In this document: one piece after another, positions 53,980 through 62,893 of the stretch
How the letters are laid out: every line of letters starts with the position of its first letter
Numbering within the stretch: position 1 is the stretch's first letter
Origin: a virus
Reading direction: 5' to 3' (one strand)
DNA: 64,000 nt
Virus record (IMG/VR): IMGVR_UViG_3300021138_001350
Location: 1-64,000 of that record
Translations under genes and position numbers: made by a program
The notes under the pieces: model-generated
Seen by the model: the letters and a program-made list of their open reading frames with translations, nothing else
What the model was told of the DNA's origin: nothing
Database searches by the model: none

Positions 53980-56900
53980 TTATCCATTTGTATTTATCTG
54001 TGTAGATAATATTTGAGATTGTACTTGTGATTGTATAGTATTAATTTTTAATAATACTTCTGGATTAATATTATTAGGTATTAAAAATCCATATGAAGTT
54101 TGTCCTGGTTTTTTTACAAACGTTAGTTGAACATTTTGTTCATCAGCATATTTTCTTAATAATAAGAATTGTAGTATATTATTAGGATTTGATACCCAGC
54201 TACTTAATATTGTTGGTATCACTGATATGTTAACTCTATTATTAGAATCAACTGAGTATCCAACCACATCTAGATTTTCTATTCTACTTCCATCTGATAA
54301 AACTATTCTATCTCCAAATTGAGGTTGAAAAGCATAAGATACATCTCCATAAGATGCTGAAATACTATATAAACTACTTGAATATACTACTGATGCAGAC
54401 ACAAAATATGGAACGAATTGGTATCCCAAATAATTAGATAAATTTTGACTTAGCACAAGAGATCCAGAAGTTCCAGCAGTATTATTTGAAGCGGCATATA
54501 TAAAATTACCATTAGCTACACTAGAGGTTGCGTAAGGATATCCTCCAGCTCCAATTGCAGCTGTATTTAATCCTAAACTACTATTAGATGATCCTACACT
54601 TAAATAAGCTATATAATTATCAGTAGTTACACTTTGTTGTATTAGTTGAAAATATACTTTATCTGCGGGTGTTATTGATACACCAGGAGTTGTATAATTA
54701 ATATTAAAAGTTTTTGAATAGTTTGAAGATGCTGTTGTTGTTTTAGATGGAGACGGATTACTTATAATAGTTGCAGATGCTCCATAAATAGTTATATAAC
54801 TAGTCATAGATGTTGGTATACCTCCTAAAGGTCCATTTCCTGATATGACTAAATAACCCTGTCTAATTGATGATCCTTGATACCATTGACACAAAGCCAA
54901 TGTTATATTATCACTAGAAGATCCTATAGGAGTACCATTTATATTAATTGGGCCAACTAAATTTAAAGTTGTTACTCCTAAATTAGATAATCCTGTTACT
55001 GTTCCTGGTAAAGCTCCTAATGTAGTTATTGAAGCATTAGTAGTCACTGCTGCAGTATAAGTTGAACTAAAACTCATTAATTGTGTAGAGCTTCCTGGTA
55101 ATAAACTACCATTTAAATATACTTGATAAGCGTATATAGCAGTATCTGTAGAACCTCCTTGAGTTAAAGGATCTGGCAAGGTTACCGTTAAACTAAATTT
55201 AGTTGAAAAACTACTAACTCCAGCAACTGTAGGAGTGTAATATGGAAAAGAAACTCCAACAGTACCTGGTGTATAACCCACAGAAGGTCCAGAAGATCCA
55301 AATATATTATATATATTTCCAGTTCTTGTAGGAGCACTTGTAATAGTTGGAGCATAATAAGGAGAACCTCCTCCTCCTTTTATATAGGCATTAGAAGCTG
55401 GAACATCGGTTGTAGATGGATTCCACGCAATAAAATTAGAAACTGCAGAATTACCAGTGTAAGTAAAAAATAATTGTGTATCAACCCCAGTAACAAAATA
55501 CAATTGCGGAGAATAAGAATATCCACTATTGTAAATAGTTTTTATTCCATCAGTGGCTTTTTGATTACCATATTTTTTATTATCAAATTGTTTAATAGTC
55601 GCAGTACTACCTTGTAGAAATATATTTTGTATATCTGTCCAATGAGTATTATTTTGATTTAATTCTTGCAATCCTCCAGATACGTCTACTAAATAAGTTA
55701 GTGTAGCGTTTATTTCACCAGGAATAAATGAACTAGTTTCTACTTGAGTAAATAATCCTATTTTATTTGAATAATAATTTATCATTGGATCATTACCATA
55801 AGATATATCTCCTCCATAATTTCCACTACCAGTAGTATAAATATTATAGGTTTTTGCCATTGAAAATGATCCACTATATCTAGGAATTATACTTCGTCTT
55901 AAATTATAATTATAATCTTGTACATAAGCATATTGACTATTTGGATTTGATTGATAAGAATTACCCAGTATTATGGATTGAGTAATATATCCATAGTTTG
56001 TAGCTTGATTTTTTAAAATTCCTCCAAAATCAAGATGAAAAAAAGTATTAGATCTTATAGAACTTGAAATATTTTGATACAATGCACCAAAATTAATACT
56101 TTGACTAGGAGTATATCCAAGATTTAAATTTTGAAAAGGTTGATATGATTTTTCAATTTGACTTTTGTTATGGTAAGTAGATTTAAAACTAGATCCACTA
56201 AATTCCCCAGTAAATTTTTCAAATCCTACGCTATGCGAAACTGGAATTAATCCTAAAGTTGAATATTCTGTTTTTACAAATGCAGTGGATTTACTAATTA
56301 GAGAGGGATCAGATCCACTTATTTTACTTCCACTTATTTCAGACACTAAAGAACTTGATGTTACAGTTGGTTGATGTCTAGCATATTTACTTCTTTCTAA
56401 TATGTGTGGTTTTACAATAATTCCTGTCGATACATTTGCTCTAGCGGGCACAAAATCTTTGATCATTTTAAACAATGAATTGTTATAAAATTTGATCATT
56501 CGAATATACTCTCCTATACTATGATTAGGATATGTTGCGTACGTACTAAATGTAGTATTTTTAAATGCTTCTAAAGTTTGATAAGATGCAGAATATTGAT
56601 CATTAGGATTACCTATTAATTGATCTATATTAAAATATCCTAAAGAACCAGTAATAAAAGCATTAATAGAGTCAGCTGGAGAAAATCCAATTTCTATTTT
56701 TGAAGAATTTATTCTTCTATTTGTTTGATAATATTGATTACTTATATAAGGTGATAATACAGACGCTGATATTTGTAAACTACTGGTTACTGTATAAGCT
56801 TTTAAATTGTTTATTTCTAAAAGACCATCTTGTACAGAAGAATCATATCCTCCAAATTCATTAACTGTTAAAATGCTTTCAGGAATTCCATAACATGCTA

Positions 56901-58587
56901 TTAAAGCTTTTAATCCTCTATGAGTACCTTTTGTTTTTAACAAATAAGGTAAATTATGGTATATTCTTTTATATATTTCATTTTGTATAGTCTGAGCTGG
57001 TAAAGTAGCTATACTAGATGTTACAAAATTTGTAATTCTTTCCGATCCTGTTGGAGGCAATAAATTACCATTAGCGTTAATCCCAAATAAAGAGTAATAT
57101 AAATTATCTGATACATTAGAATTAGTATAAAGATGCATTCCTAGCCCTCTTAAAGCATCTCCAACAAGATCCATAGACACACCCGTGTTAGGATTATTTG
57201 TATTATTATATCTATTAGTTACATCTTTATAATATATCCAAATGTTATCAAAATGTTGACCCATCATATATACAAAAGTAGAATACGGAATATTATTTGG
57301 ATCATCTTGTAAATATCTAGGAATAGAATTTGTTAGTAAATCTTTATTAGTTAGATCATAATATGAAGCAGAATATAAAATAGAAATATTATTTCCTACT
57401 GGTTGAGTTGTAGAATTACCTAACCAATTTAAACCAGCAGTAGAATTAACAGACGCTAATGTATAAGGTTGTGTATTATTAGTTTTTGGCCATGCAAAGG
57501 ATGCAGAAGTAAAATATAAATAATATTCGTAATTATCAAAATTAGTTATTATATTATTTATCGATTGACTTAAAAATCCAATAGAAGAAGAAGCAACTAA
57601 ATTTCCACCAGTAACAGATTTTTGAGATTGTATTTGACTATTATATGATTCAATTAATCCAAGTTTATAAACAAAATTACTAATTCTTTCTGTAGCACTA
57701 GAAAAATGAATAAAATTAGAGAAATTAGAATAATCAACATTTATATTTATTGATTGATCTTGATAATAACTCATCAATTTTTGAAATGATGAAGTTACAG
57801 GACTTGATAATAAATTATTATAGTTATAATATGGAGTAGTTAAACCTAATTTTTGATTTACTTCTATTTTAAAATTAGGTCCTCTTAAATTATTTTGATT
57901 ATTAATAGCATCTACTTCTATTTGAATATTAACATTATAATTTGCAGATTCTGCAATTTTATCAACAATCCATAAAGTTGATTTAATATCAAAATCTAAT
58001 GGAAGTGGTTCATATAATTTTATTAAAAGATATGCTCCGCTTGAATCTGATGAGTATGCCGCGTTAACTCCAATTATAAGTTGATTATTACCAAAATTTA
58101 AATAAAAATCAGAAAAATAATTTTTATTTGCAGCATAACTTTGATATGAATTAAATCCATTTAATATATTAGAATCACTAATATTTTGAGATGCAAGTAA
58201 TAATTCAGTTCTAGTAGAAGAAATTTGTTTTATCCAGTAGTTATTAACGAAAGAAGAATTAAATAATGTTCTTAAAAAATTATATTGAACATTAATACTT
58301 CCTCTATCAAAACCTAAATTATTTACATATGTTTGTGGATCTAAATTAATAGATGTGTACGTACCATTATTACTATTACTATTAGAAGGTAATGTATAAT
58401 CTGTTAAGTTATAATCACTATTTAACAAATTATTAGAATCATCATATATAAAAGCTTCTATATAATCATTACTATTAGCTAAAAAACTAGTATTAATGTA
58501 ATTATTAGATATTAATGAATTATCAATATTACTATAATTTTGAGCTTCTGTACCTGTGCCGGTATATGATATATTTACTAATTCCAT
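53980..58587 (-). CDS. large baseplate/tail structural protein
   Basis: 1535 residues, the largest gene here. At about residues 545-570 it has IYKRIYHNLPYLLKTKGTHR then GLKALIACYGIPESIL, the conserved centre of a large virion protein in T4-like phages of aquatic bacteria; the LLKTKGTxRGLxAL pattern also recalls the KGT region of P2-type tail protein I, which joins fibres to the baseplate. The N-terminal 500 residues are Asn/Ser/Tyr-rich, and the C-terminal 700 are beta-rich. Its place downstream of the wedge genes fits a gp7/gp8-like or fibre-connecting role, which is inference. Confidence 0.75.
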   Translation of the reverse strand: MELVNISYTGTGTEAQNYSNIDNSLISNNYINTSFLANSNDYIEAFIYDDSNNLLNSDYNLTDYTLPSNSNSNNGTYTSINLDPQTYVNNLGFDRGSINVQYNFLRTLFNSSFVNNYWIKQISSTRTELLLASQNISDSNILNGFNSYQSYAANKNYFSDFYLNFGNNQLIIGVNAAYSSDSSGAYLLIKLYEPLPLDFDIKSTLWIVDKIAESANYNVNIQIEVDAINNQNNLRGPNFKIEVNQKLGLTTPYYNYNNLLSSPVTSSFQKLMSYYQDQSININVDYSNFSNFIHFSSATERISNFVYKLGLIESYNSQIQSQKSVTGGNLVASSSIGFLSQSINNIITNFDNYEYYLYFTSASFAWPKTNNTQPYTLASVNSTAGLNWLGNSTTQPVGNNISILYSASYYDLTNKDLLTNSIPRYLQDDPNNIPYSTFVYMMGQHFDNIWIYYKDVTNRYNNTNNPNTGVSMDLVGDALRGLGMHLYTNSNVSDNLYYSLFGINANGNLLPPTGSERITNFVTSSIATLPAQTIQNEIYKRIYHNLPYLLKTKGTHRGLKALIACYGIPESILTVNEFGGYDSSVQDGLLEINNLKAYTVTSSLQISASVLSPYISNQYYQTNRRINSSKIEIGFSPADSINAFITGSLGYFNIDQLIGNPNDQYSASYQTLEAFKNTTFSTYATYPNHSIGEYIRMIKFYNNSLFKMIKDFVPARANVSTGIIVKPHILERSKYARHQPTVTSSSLVSEISGSKISGSDPSLISKSTAFVKTEYSTLGLIPVSHSVGFEKFTGEFSGSSFKSTYHNKSQIEKSYQPFQNLNLGYTPSQSINFGALYQNISSSIRSNTFFHLDFGGILKNQATNYGYITQSIILGNSYQSNPNSQYAYVQDYNYNLRRSIIPRYSGSFSMAKTYNIYTTGSGNYGGDISYGNDPMINYYSNKIGLFTQVETSSFIPGEINATLTYLVDVSGGLQELNQNNTHWTDIQNIFLQGSTATIKQFDNKKYGNQKATDGIKTIYNSGYSYSPQLYFVTGVDTQLFFTYTGNSAVSNFIAWNPSTTDVPASNAYIKGGGGSPYYAPTITSAPTRTGNIYNIFGSSGPSVGYTPGTVGVSFPYYTPTVAGVSSFSTKFSLTVTLPDPLTQGGSTDTAIYAYQVYLNGSLLPGSSTQLMSFSSTYTAAVTTNASITTLGALPGTVTGLSNLGVTTLNLVGPININGTPIGSSSDNITLALCQWYQGSSIRQGYLVISGNGPLGGIPTSMTSYITIYGASATIISNPSPSKTTTASSNYSKTFNINYTTPGVSITPADKVYFQLIQQSVTTDNYIAYLSVGSSNSSLGLNTAAIGAGGYPYATSSVANGNFIYAASNNTAGTSGSLVLSQNLSNYLGYQFVPYFVSASVVYSSSLYSISASYGDVSYAFQPQFGDRIVLSDGSRIENLDVVGYSVDSNNRVNISVIPTILSSWVSNPNNILQFLLLRKYADEQNVQLTFVKKPGQTSYGFLIPNNINPEVLLKINTIQSQVQSQILSTQINTNG

Positions 58588-58931
58588 TATTGTGTTATAT
58601 TACTTACAGTTAAATAAGTCTGACTTAAATCTACTATTTGCTGTCTTAATGAATTAATTTCATCTATTAGAGCTTGTTCTTGTTGACTTACAGTTGTGCC
58701 TCCTACATATTGAGAACTTCTTGTTATTAATTCAATATGAGAATTAATTGATCCACTTACTGGTATATCATAGAATAATTGATTATAATAATCAAAAAAT
58801 TGTTGAATAGATATAGTTGAGCTTGGTATAATAGGAGTAGGAGTTACTAACTCTGAAAAAGTTATATCTATTACTTTATTATACGTGTTTATTCCGTAAA
58901 CCTGTTTTATTAAATTTACACTTTGTGCCAT
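58587..58931 (-). CDS. small structural or assembly protein
   Basis: 114 residues, overlapping both neighbours by one base. The end is a coiled coil (QQEQALIDEINSLRQQIVDL). An N-terminal alpha/beta part (YNKVIDITFSELVTPTPIIP) precedes it. Found between two structural genes. Role unknown. Confidence 0.7.
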   Translation of the reverse strand: MAQSVNLIKQVYGINTYNKVIDITFSELVTPTPIIPSSTISIQQFFDYYNQLFYDIPVSGSINSHIELITRSSQYVGGTTVSQQEQALIDEINSLRQQIVDLSQTYLTVSNITQ

Positions 58932-60049
58932 TACCTAACAATTTTAAAAATCAAGTCACTATCTATGTTTATACTTTCTTGAGTTGATGGTACTACTGTT
59001 TTTACTAAGAGTTTATAATATCTTTCAGGCTCCAATCCATTCATATATAAATTAAAATAGTTGTATACGCCATCAGAACTAATTTTTGTATAATTAGTAT
59101 CAAAATCTATAACCATTTCTTCTGTTTTATAATCTTGTATTGCCCAATAAGAACTTGAAGGTAATAAAAGGGTATTTAAATATATTGAAGAAGTTACAAA
59201 CTGACGAGTAGGAAATGTTTTTCTTGTTGCTAATTTTACTCTATACTGTTGTGTGCCGTATTTAAATTCACTTTTATTATTTGCAAAGTTAACTACGAAA
59301 TCATCATCTGAAATGATTGAACCAGTTATATAATTACTATCATCCCACTTAAATTCTAATGTAGGAGGATATATTGTATGAGTGTCTGTGCTAAAAAATT
59401 TAGTTTCTATATAAGATCCTGAATTTATTTCTATATTTGGAGCATGTCTAACTAAAATTCCATTATTTGCATATATAGAATAATACCAGCCTTTAAATAT
59501 GTTTGTAACATCTACATTAATATCTTTATTATCAGAATATCCAAAACTTTGAGTAGAATATGCAAATCCACTAGATGTAGGAATATATGATCCACCTCCT
59601 GGAACTGTGTAATAATTAGTAACTGCTGTCCAACTAGCGCTAGATCCTGTGACATACGCATTAGGTGAATTCCAACAAACTCCATTAATAGTATCAGGAT
59701 AGTCTCCAAATTTGCCTGTACCCATATCCCATGATTGATTCATTGAATGAAAATAAAGAGAATACGTAGTAGACAAGTTTTCAGCATTAGCTAAATATAA
59801 TCTTAGACTTGTTTGAAAATTTGAATTTCCAGAAGGATTTAGTGCATTAATTGTAGCTATATCAGAATCTGAAAATTTTATTATTGATCTTCTAATATCT
59901 TCTGTTGTATGAGATAGATATCTACCATTAATAGAAGCTCCATAATTTTTAACTCCAACTTCTAATATTTCATCTAATCCTGTATTTTTACCTATATCTG
60001 AAGAATAGATTGAGGCGTCAGCTGATGCGAATATTTTATATACTGCCAT
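58931..60049 (-). CDS. virion structural protein with DNRLRE-like domain
   Basis: 372 residues. The opening AVYKIFASADASIYSSDIGK and NTGLDEILEVGV, then RSIIKFSDSDI and TSLRLYLANAENL, follow the DNRLRE/carbohydrate-binding-module-like beta-sandwich pattern that occurs in T4-like phage structural proteins. W and G residues (NQSWDMGTGKFGDYP) are conserved in that group. Located between the gp6-like wedge and the large structural gene. Possibly a baseplate-peripheral or receptor-contact protein. Confidence 0.72.
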   Translation of the reverse strand: MAVYKIFASADASIYSSDIGKNTGLDEILEVGVKNYGASINGRYLSHTTEDIRRSIIKFSDSDIATINALNPSGNSNFQTSLRLYLANAENLSTTYSLYFHSMNQSWDMGTGKFGDYPDTINGVCWNSPNAYVTGSSASWTAVTNYYTVPGGGSYIPTSSGFAYSTQSFGYSDNKDINVDVTNIFKGWYYSIYANNGILVRHAPNIEINSGSYIETKFFSTDTHTIYPPTLEFKWDDSNYITGSIISDDDFVVNFANNKSEFKYGTQQYRVKLATRKTFPTRQFVTSSIYLNTLLLPSSSYWAIQDYKTEEMVIDFDTNYTKISSDGVYNYFNLYMNGLEPERYYKLLVKTVVPSTQESINIDSDLIFKIVR

Positions 60050-60059
60050 TGTTTATTGA

Positions 60060-61919
60060 TTAAAATGTTACTACACGACCTTGAATATCTTTATTAGGAT
60101 ACAAAACTTCGAATATGCAGGGATCTAATGAAGGATATATAACGTTATTTACAGTTGCTCCTGCTATATCATAAGCATATTGAGAATAGGTATTTCCTGT
60201 AGAATCTACTAAATTGCTTATTGTAATATTTTTAACTGTTTGTACGCCTTGTACTTGATCTAATAAAGAATATATATTTGTTAATATTATGGGTTGATTT
60301 ATTTGCCAATTACCTATATTAAAAAAGTTTTGTAATGTAGTTATGCATCTTGAAACTACGTCTTGTCCATTATAATTAGGAAGTATAACTATATCAAAAT
60401 TAATCCCAATATTAACTATGTATGCAGATAATATTTTTATTGCATCTGTTAACATTCTATAATCTTGTAAATAAGTTTGAATATTTTGAAGTAATGCAGG
60501 AGATGGTTGTGCTAAATTTCCATTAGTATCTAATCCAAGAGTATATAGTGATATTAATAATTGATTTTGTTTAGCGCCTGTGTTTCCAATATAATTAGAA
60601 AATGTTTGATCATCTTTAGTTACATATGCTTTTGAAACTTTGCCATATATAGGAGGCATACATAATACTCGAGCTAAATAATCTTGTTGAGTTACAGCTC
60701 TCCATTGAGTTGGAAATTCTGCTAATGTATTCATTCTAATTTCTTCAACTGTATCACCATCCCCACCTCCAACTGAAGAACTAACATTATTAGTAATTAC
60801 AGTATTATTATAAGATGTATTATTTCCAGTAAAATTAAAAGAACTTACTTTTGTTAATTCGCCGATTGATACATTAGAAGATGCACCACCACCAGATAAA
60901 TAATTAAATGTAATTGTAGTATTTGATGGAGCTAATCCATAGGTTTGAGTAGTTACAAAATTAGTAGGATCCCAAGAACTAGATAAATAACTTAATCCTC
61001 CACCAGTAAAACCAACATTAACATTATTTGGATTTGGTAATAGTGAAGCATCAGCAACAGAATTAATTCCAGATCCAAATTCTATTTCTAAAGTATTATC
61101 AGATCTAAATCTTGATACAAATCTTCTAGGAACAGATTGTTTTTGTATTATATAAGGTACTTGATTTTGATATTGATTTAAAGCAGGAAAATTTGCTGCT
61201 GTATTGGCTACTGGAGTTAGAATATAATCTTGAGCCAAATAAGGTACTTCATACCAAGCATTACCATTTGAGTCTATAGCACTTATAATCGATATAATAT
61301 TAGAATCATTAATAGTAACAGTTGAAAATCTTTGAGAAGTACCAAAACTAAAATTTTGTGTTTTAACTTGACCAGATATTGCTTTTCTAGTTTTCTTTAA
61401 TAAATAAGTTTGAGGATTATTTCCACTTAATTGATATATAGAAACATTAGTTGGATCAAGAGATGAAGATACTGTAAAATCTATAGAATCTCCAATAAAA
61501 AAGTATGTACTACTATTTAAATTAGATTGAACTTGCATTCCTTGTTGAATAGTTAAAGCATAACTAAAATCAGGAAAAGGTTGCCCTCCTAAAGTCACAA
61601 CAGGAACTTGTTGATAAACATCTAAATTTACTATAGCCGAAGAAATAACTTTTGGTCTATACCCCAACATATACGCTAAAGTATATAAGTTATTTGGCTG
61701 TTTAGCATACTGTAAAAAAGTTTCTTGTAGTTGATTATCTAAATAAAATGATAATACATCTCCAACATAGGCAGCCATTTCTATGAACATTGTACCTGGG
61801 GATGCTTGACTGAAATCATTATATACAGTAGGATAATAAGATTTTGCGTATTCAATCAAATCAGATTTGAAAGAAGTAAAATTCTTATTTAAATATGTGA
61901 CGTCTATTTGGTTAGGCAT
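60060..61919 (-). CDS. baseplate wedge protein, gp6-like (baseplate J family)
   Basis: 619 residues, near the T4 gp6 length (660). The N-terminus (FTSFKSDLIEYAKSYYPTVY, then ASPGTMFIEMAAYVGDVLSF and QETFLQYAKQPNNLYTLAYM) is the wedge-protein signature: membership in the baseplate-J/gp6 group. A central beta region and a C-terminal domain with LVDSTGNTYSQYAYDI follow. gp6 forms the ring that links the wedges of a contractile tail. Immediately upstream in the operon is gp25, its known partner. Confidence 0.9.
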   Translation of the reverse strand: MPNQIDVTYLNKNFTSFKSDLIEYAKSYYPTVYNDFSQASPGTMFIEMAAYVGDVLSFYLDNQLQETFLQYAKQPNNLYTLAYMLGYRPKVISSAIVNLDVYQQVPVVTLGGQPFPDFSYALTIQQGMQVQSNLNSSTYFFIGDSIDFTVSSSLDPTNVSIYQLSGNNPQTYLLKKTRKAISGQVKTQNFSFGTSQRFSTVTINDSNIISIISAIDSNGNAWYEVPYLAQDYILTPVANTAANFPALNQYQNQVPYIIQKQSVPRRFVSRFRSDNTLEIEFGSGINSVADASLLPNPNNVNVGFTGGGLSYLSSSWDPTNFVTTQTYGLAPSNTTITFNYLSGGGASSNVSIGELTKVSSFNFTGNNTSYNNTVITNNVSSSVGGGDGDTVEEIRMNTLAEFPTQWRAVTQQDYLARVLCMPPIYGKVSKAYVTKDDQTFSNYIGNTGAKQNQLLISLYTLGLDTNGNLAQPSPALLQNIQTYLQDYRMLTDAIKILSAYIVNIGINFDIVILPNYNGQDVVSRCITTLQNFFNIGNWQINQPIILTNIYSLLDQVQGVQTVKNITISNLVDSTGNTYSQYAYDIAGATVNNVIYPSLDPCIFEVLYPNKDIQGRVVTF

Positions 61920-61920
61920 C

Positions 61921-62334
61921 TTATGCGTTTTGTATGTTTATAGTCGCAGTATCATTTTGATTTGTACCCAATAAAAAATAACTAAGTGTTATAGTTACTG
62001 AATTATGATCAGGGTCACCTAAAAAAGATAGTTCTGTTACTTGTATGTTAGGAAAATATGATTGTATTTTATTAGTTAATGATAATTTTAATTCATCTAA
62101 AGATAAATTTGTTATTTGATCAAATAAAGACTTTCTAAGACTAGCCCCAAAATTTGGATTCATCGGTCTTTCACCAGCATCAGTTAATAAAAAATTAATT
62201 AAATTATATTTTGTTTGTTCTTGCGAAGTATAAACTGGTGTAAATACATTTGGAGCAGCAAAAGGTATTTTAACTCCTAAAGATATTGAAGGCCTAAAAT
62301 CTAAAGCTGGTATTTTTGCTAATCCGTATGCCAT
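61921..62334 (-). CDS. baseplate wedge protein, gp25-like
   Basis: 137 residues (T4 gp25 has 132). IPFAAPNVFTPVYTSQEQTK, LINFLLTDAGERPMNPNFG and SLRKSLFDQITN hold the gp25/W-family motif: the E-R-P-x-x-P-x-F-G turn that contacts the tail sheath initiator. It nucleates wedge assembly in contractile-tail phages. The 1-base spacing to the gp6-like gene conserves the T4-like gene pairing. Confidence 0.92.
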   Translation of the reverse strand: MAYGLAKIPALDFRPSISLGVKIPFAAPNVFTPVYTSQEQTKYNLINFLLTDAGERPMNPNFGASLRKSLFDQITNLSLDELKLSLTNKIQSYFPNIQVTELSFLGDPDHNSVTITLSYFLLGTNQNDTATINIQNA

Positions 62335-62335
62335 A

Positions 62336-62866
62336 TTACATTATTCCTTTTTTAATCATTTTTTGCATTAAATCAGTAAAATCTGGAACTTGATTAACTT
62401 GTACCATTTCTACAGCTGAACTTGGTCTAGATGATGCTAACATTCCATCAACACTTCCAACAGGCGCATCAATATTTTGAATAAAACTCATAGGATCCAT
62501 TTCGACTTCAGGAGAAGCAAAAGCAAAATTATCATCTTCCATCATATTATTTGCGGTTTCTGCTAATAATTGATTAATTGGATTATTTGGTTTTCCTACA
62601 AAAGTTCGATTATATTGCTGAGCTGGATTAAATGGAGTCTCATTTAAAGTACCTGGAATAGCTATTGGCCTTTGTTGAGGTTTATCTTTAATCACTTTTT
62701 TATCTTGTGGATTAATAGTTTGTTTAGATTTTGATTCCAATAATCTATTTTGCTTAGCAAGAGCTTCCATTATCAAAACGGGCATCTCTTCTCTAATAGC
62801 ATTTTTTACTTCCTCTCTTATAAGGATCCTTAATTTAGCTAAAGCGCTTGTTTTTTTAGTTGCCAT
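62336..62866 (-). CDS. conserved virion-associated protein
   Basis: 176 residues. The N-terminus (SALAKLRILIREEVKNAIRE) is an amphipathic helix typical of a structural protein found next to gp25 in T4-like phages; the rest is disordered, Pro/Asn/Gln-rich (PQQRPIAIPGTLNETPFNP), with an acidic middle and a basic end (LMQKMIKKGIM). Precise role unknown. It is the first gene after the late-type box at 62871. Confidence 0.7.
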   Translation of the reverse strand: MATKKTSALAKLRILIREEVKNAIREEMPVLIMEALAKQNRLLESKSKQTINPQDKKVIKDKPQQRPIAIPGTLNETPFNPAQQYNRTFVGKPNNPINQLLAETANNMMEDDNFAFASPEVEMDPMSFIQNIDAPVGSVDGMLASSRPSSAVEMVQVNQVPDFTDLMQKMIKKGIM

Positions 62867-62870
62867 ATTG

Positions 62871-62879
62871 TATAAATAT
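62871..62879 (-). promoter_or_regulatory. candidate late promoter box ATATTTATA (minus strand)
   Basis: Minus-strand ATATTTATA whose 5' end is 13 bp before ATG 62866. It is the most upstream late-type box inside the tail operon visible here. Confidence 0.45.
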
Positions 62880-62893
62880 CAATTTGTTTAAAA

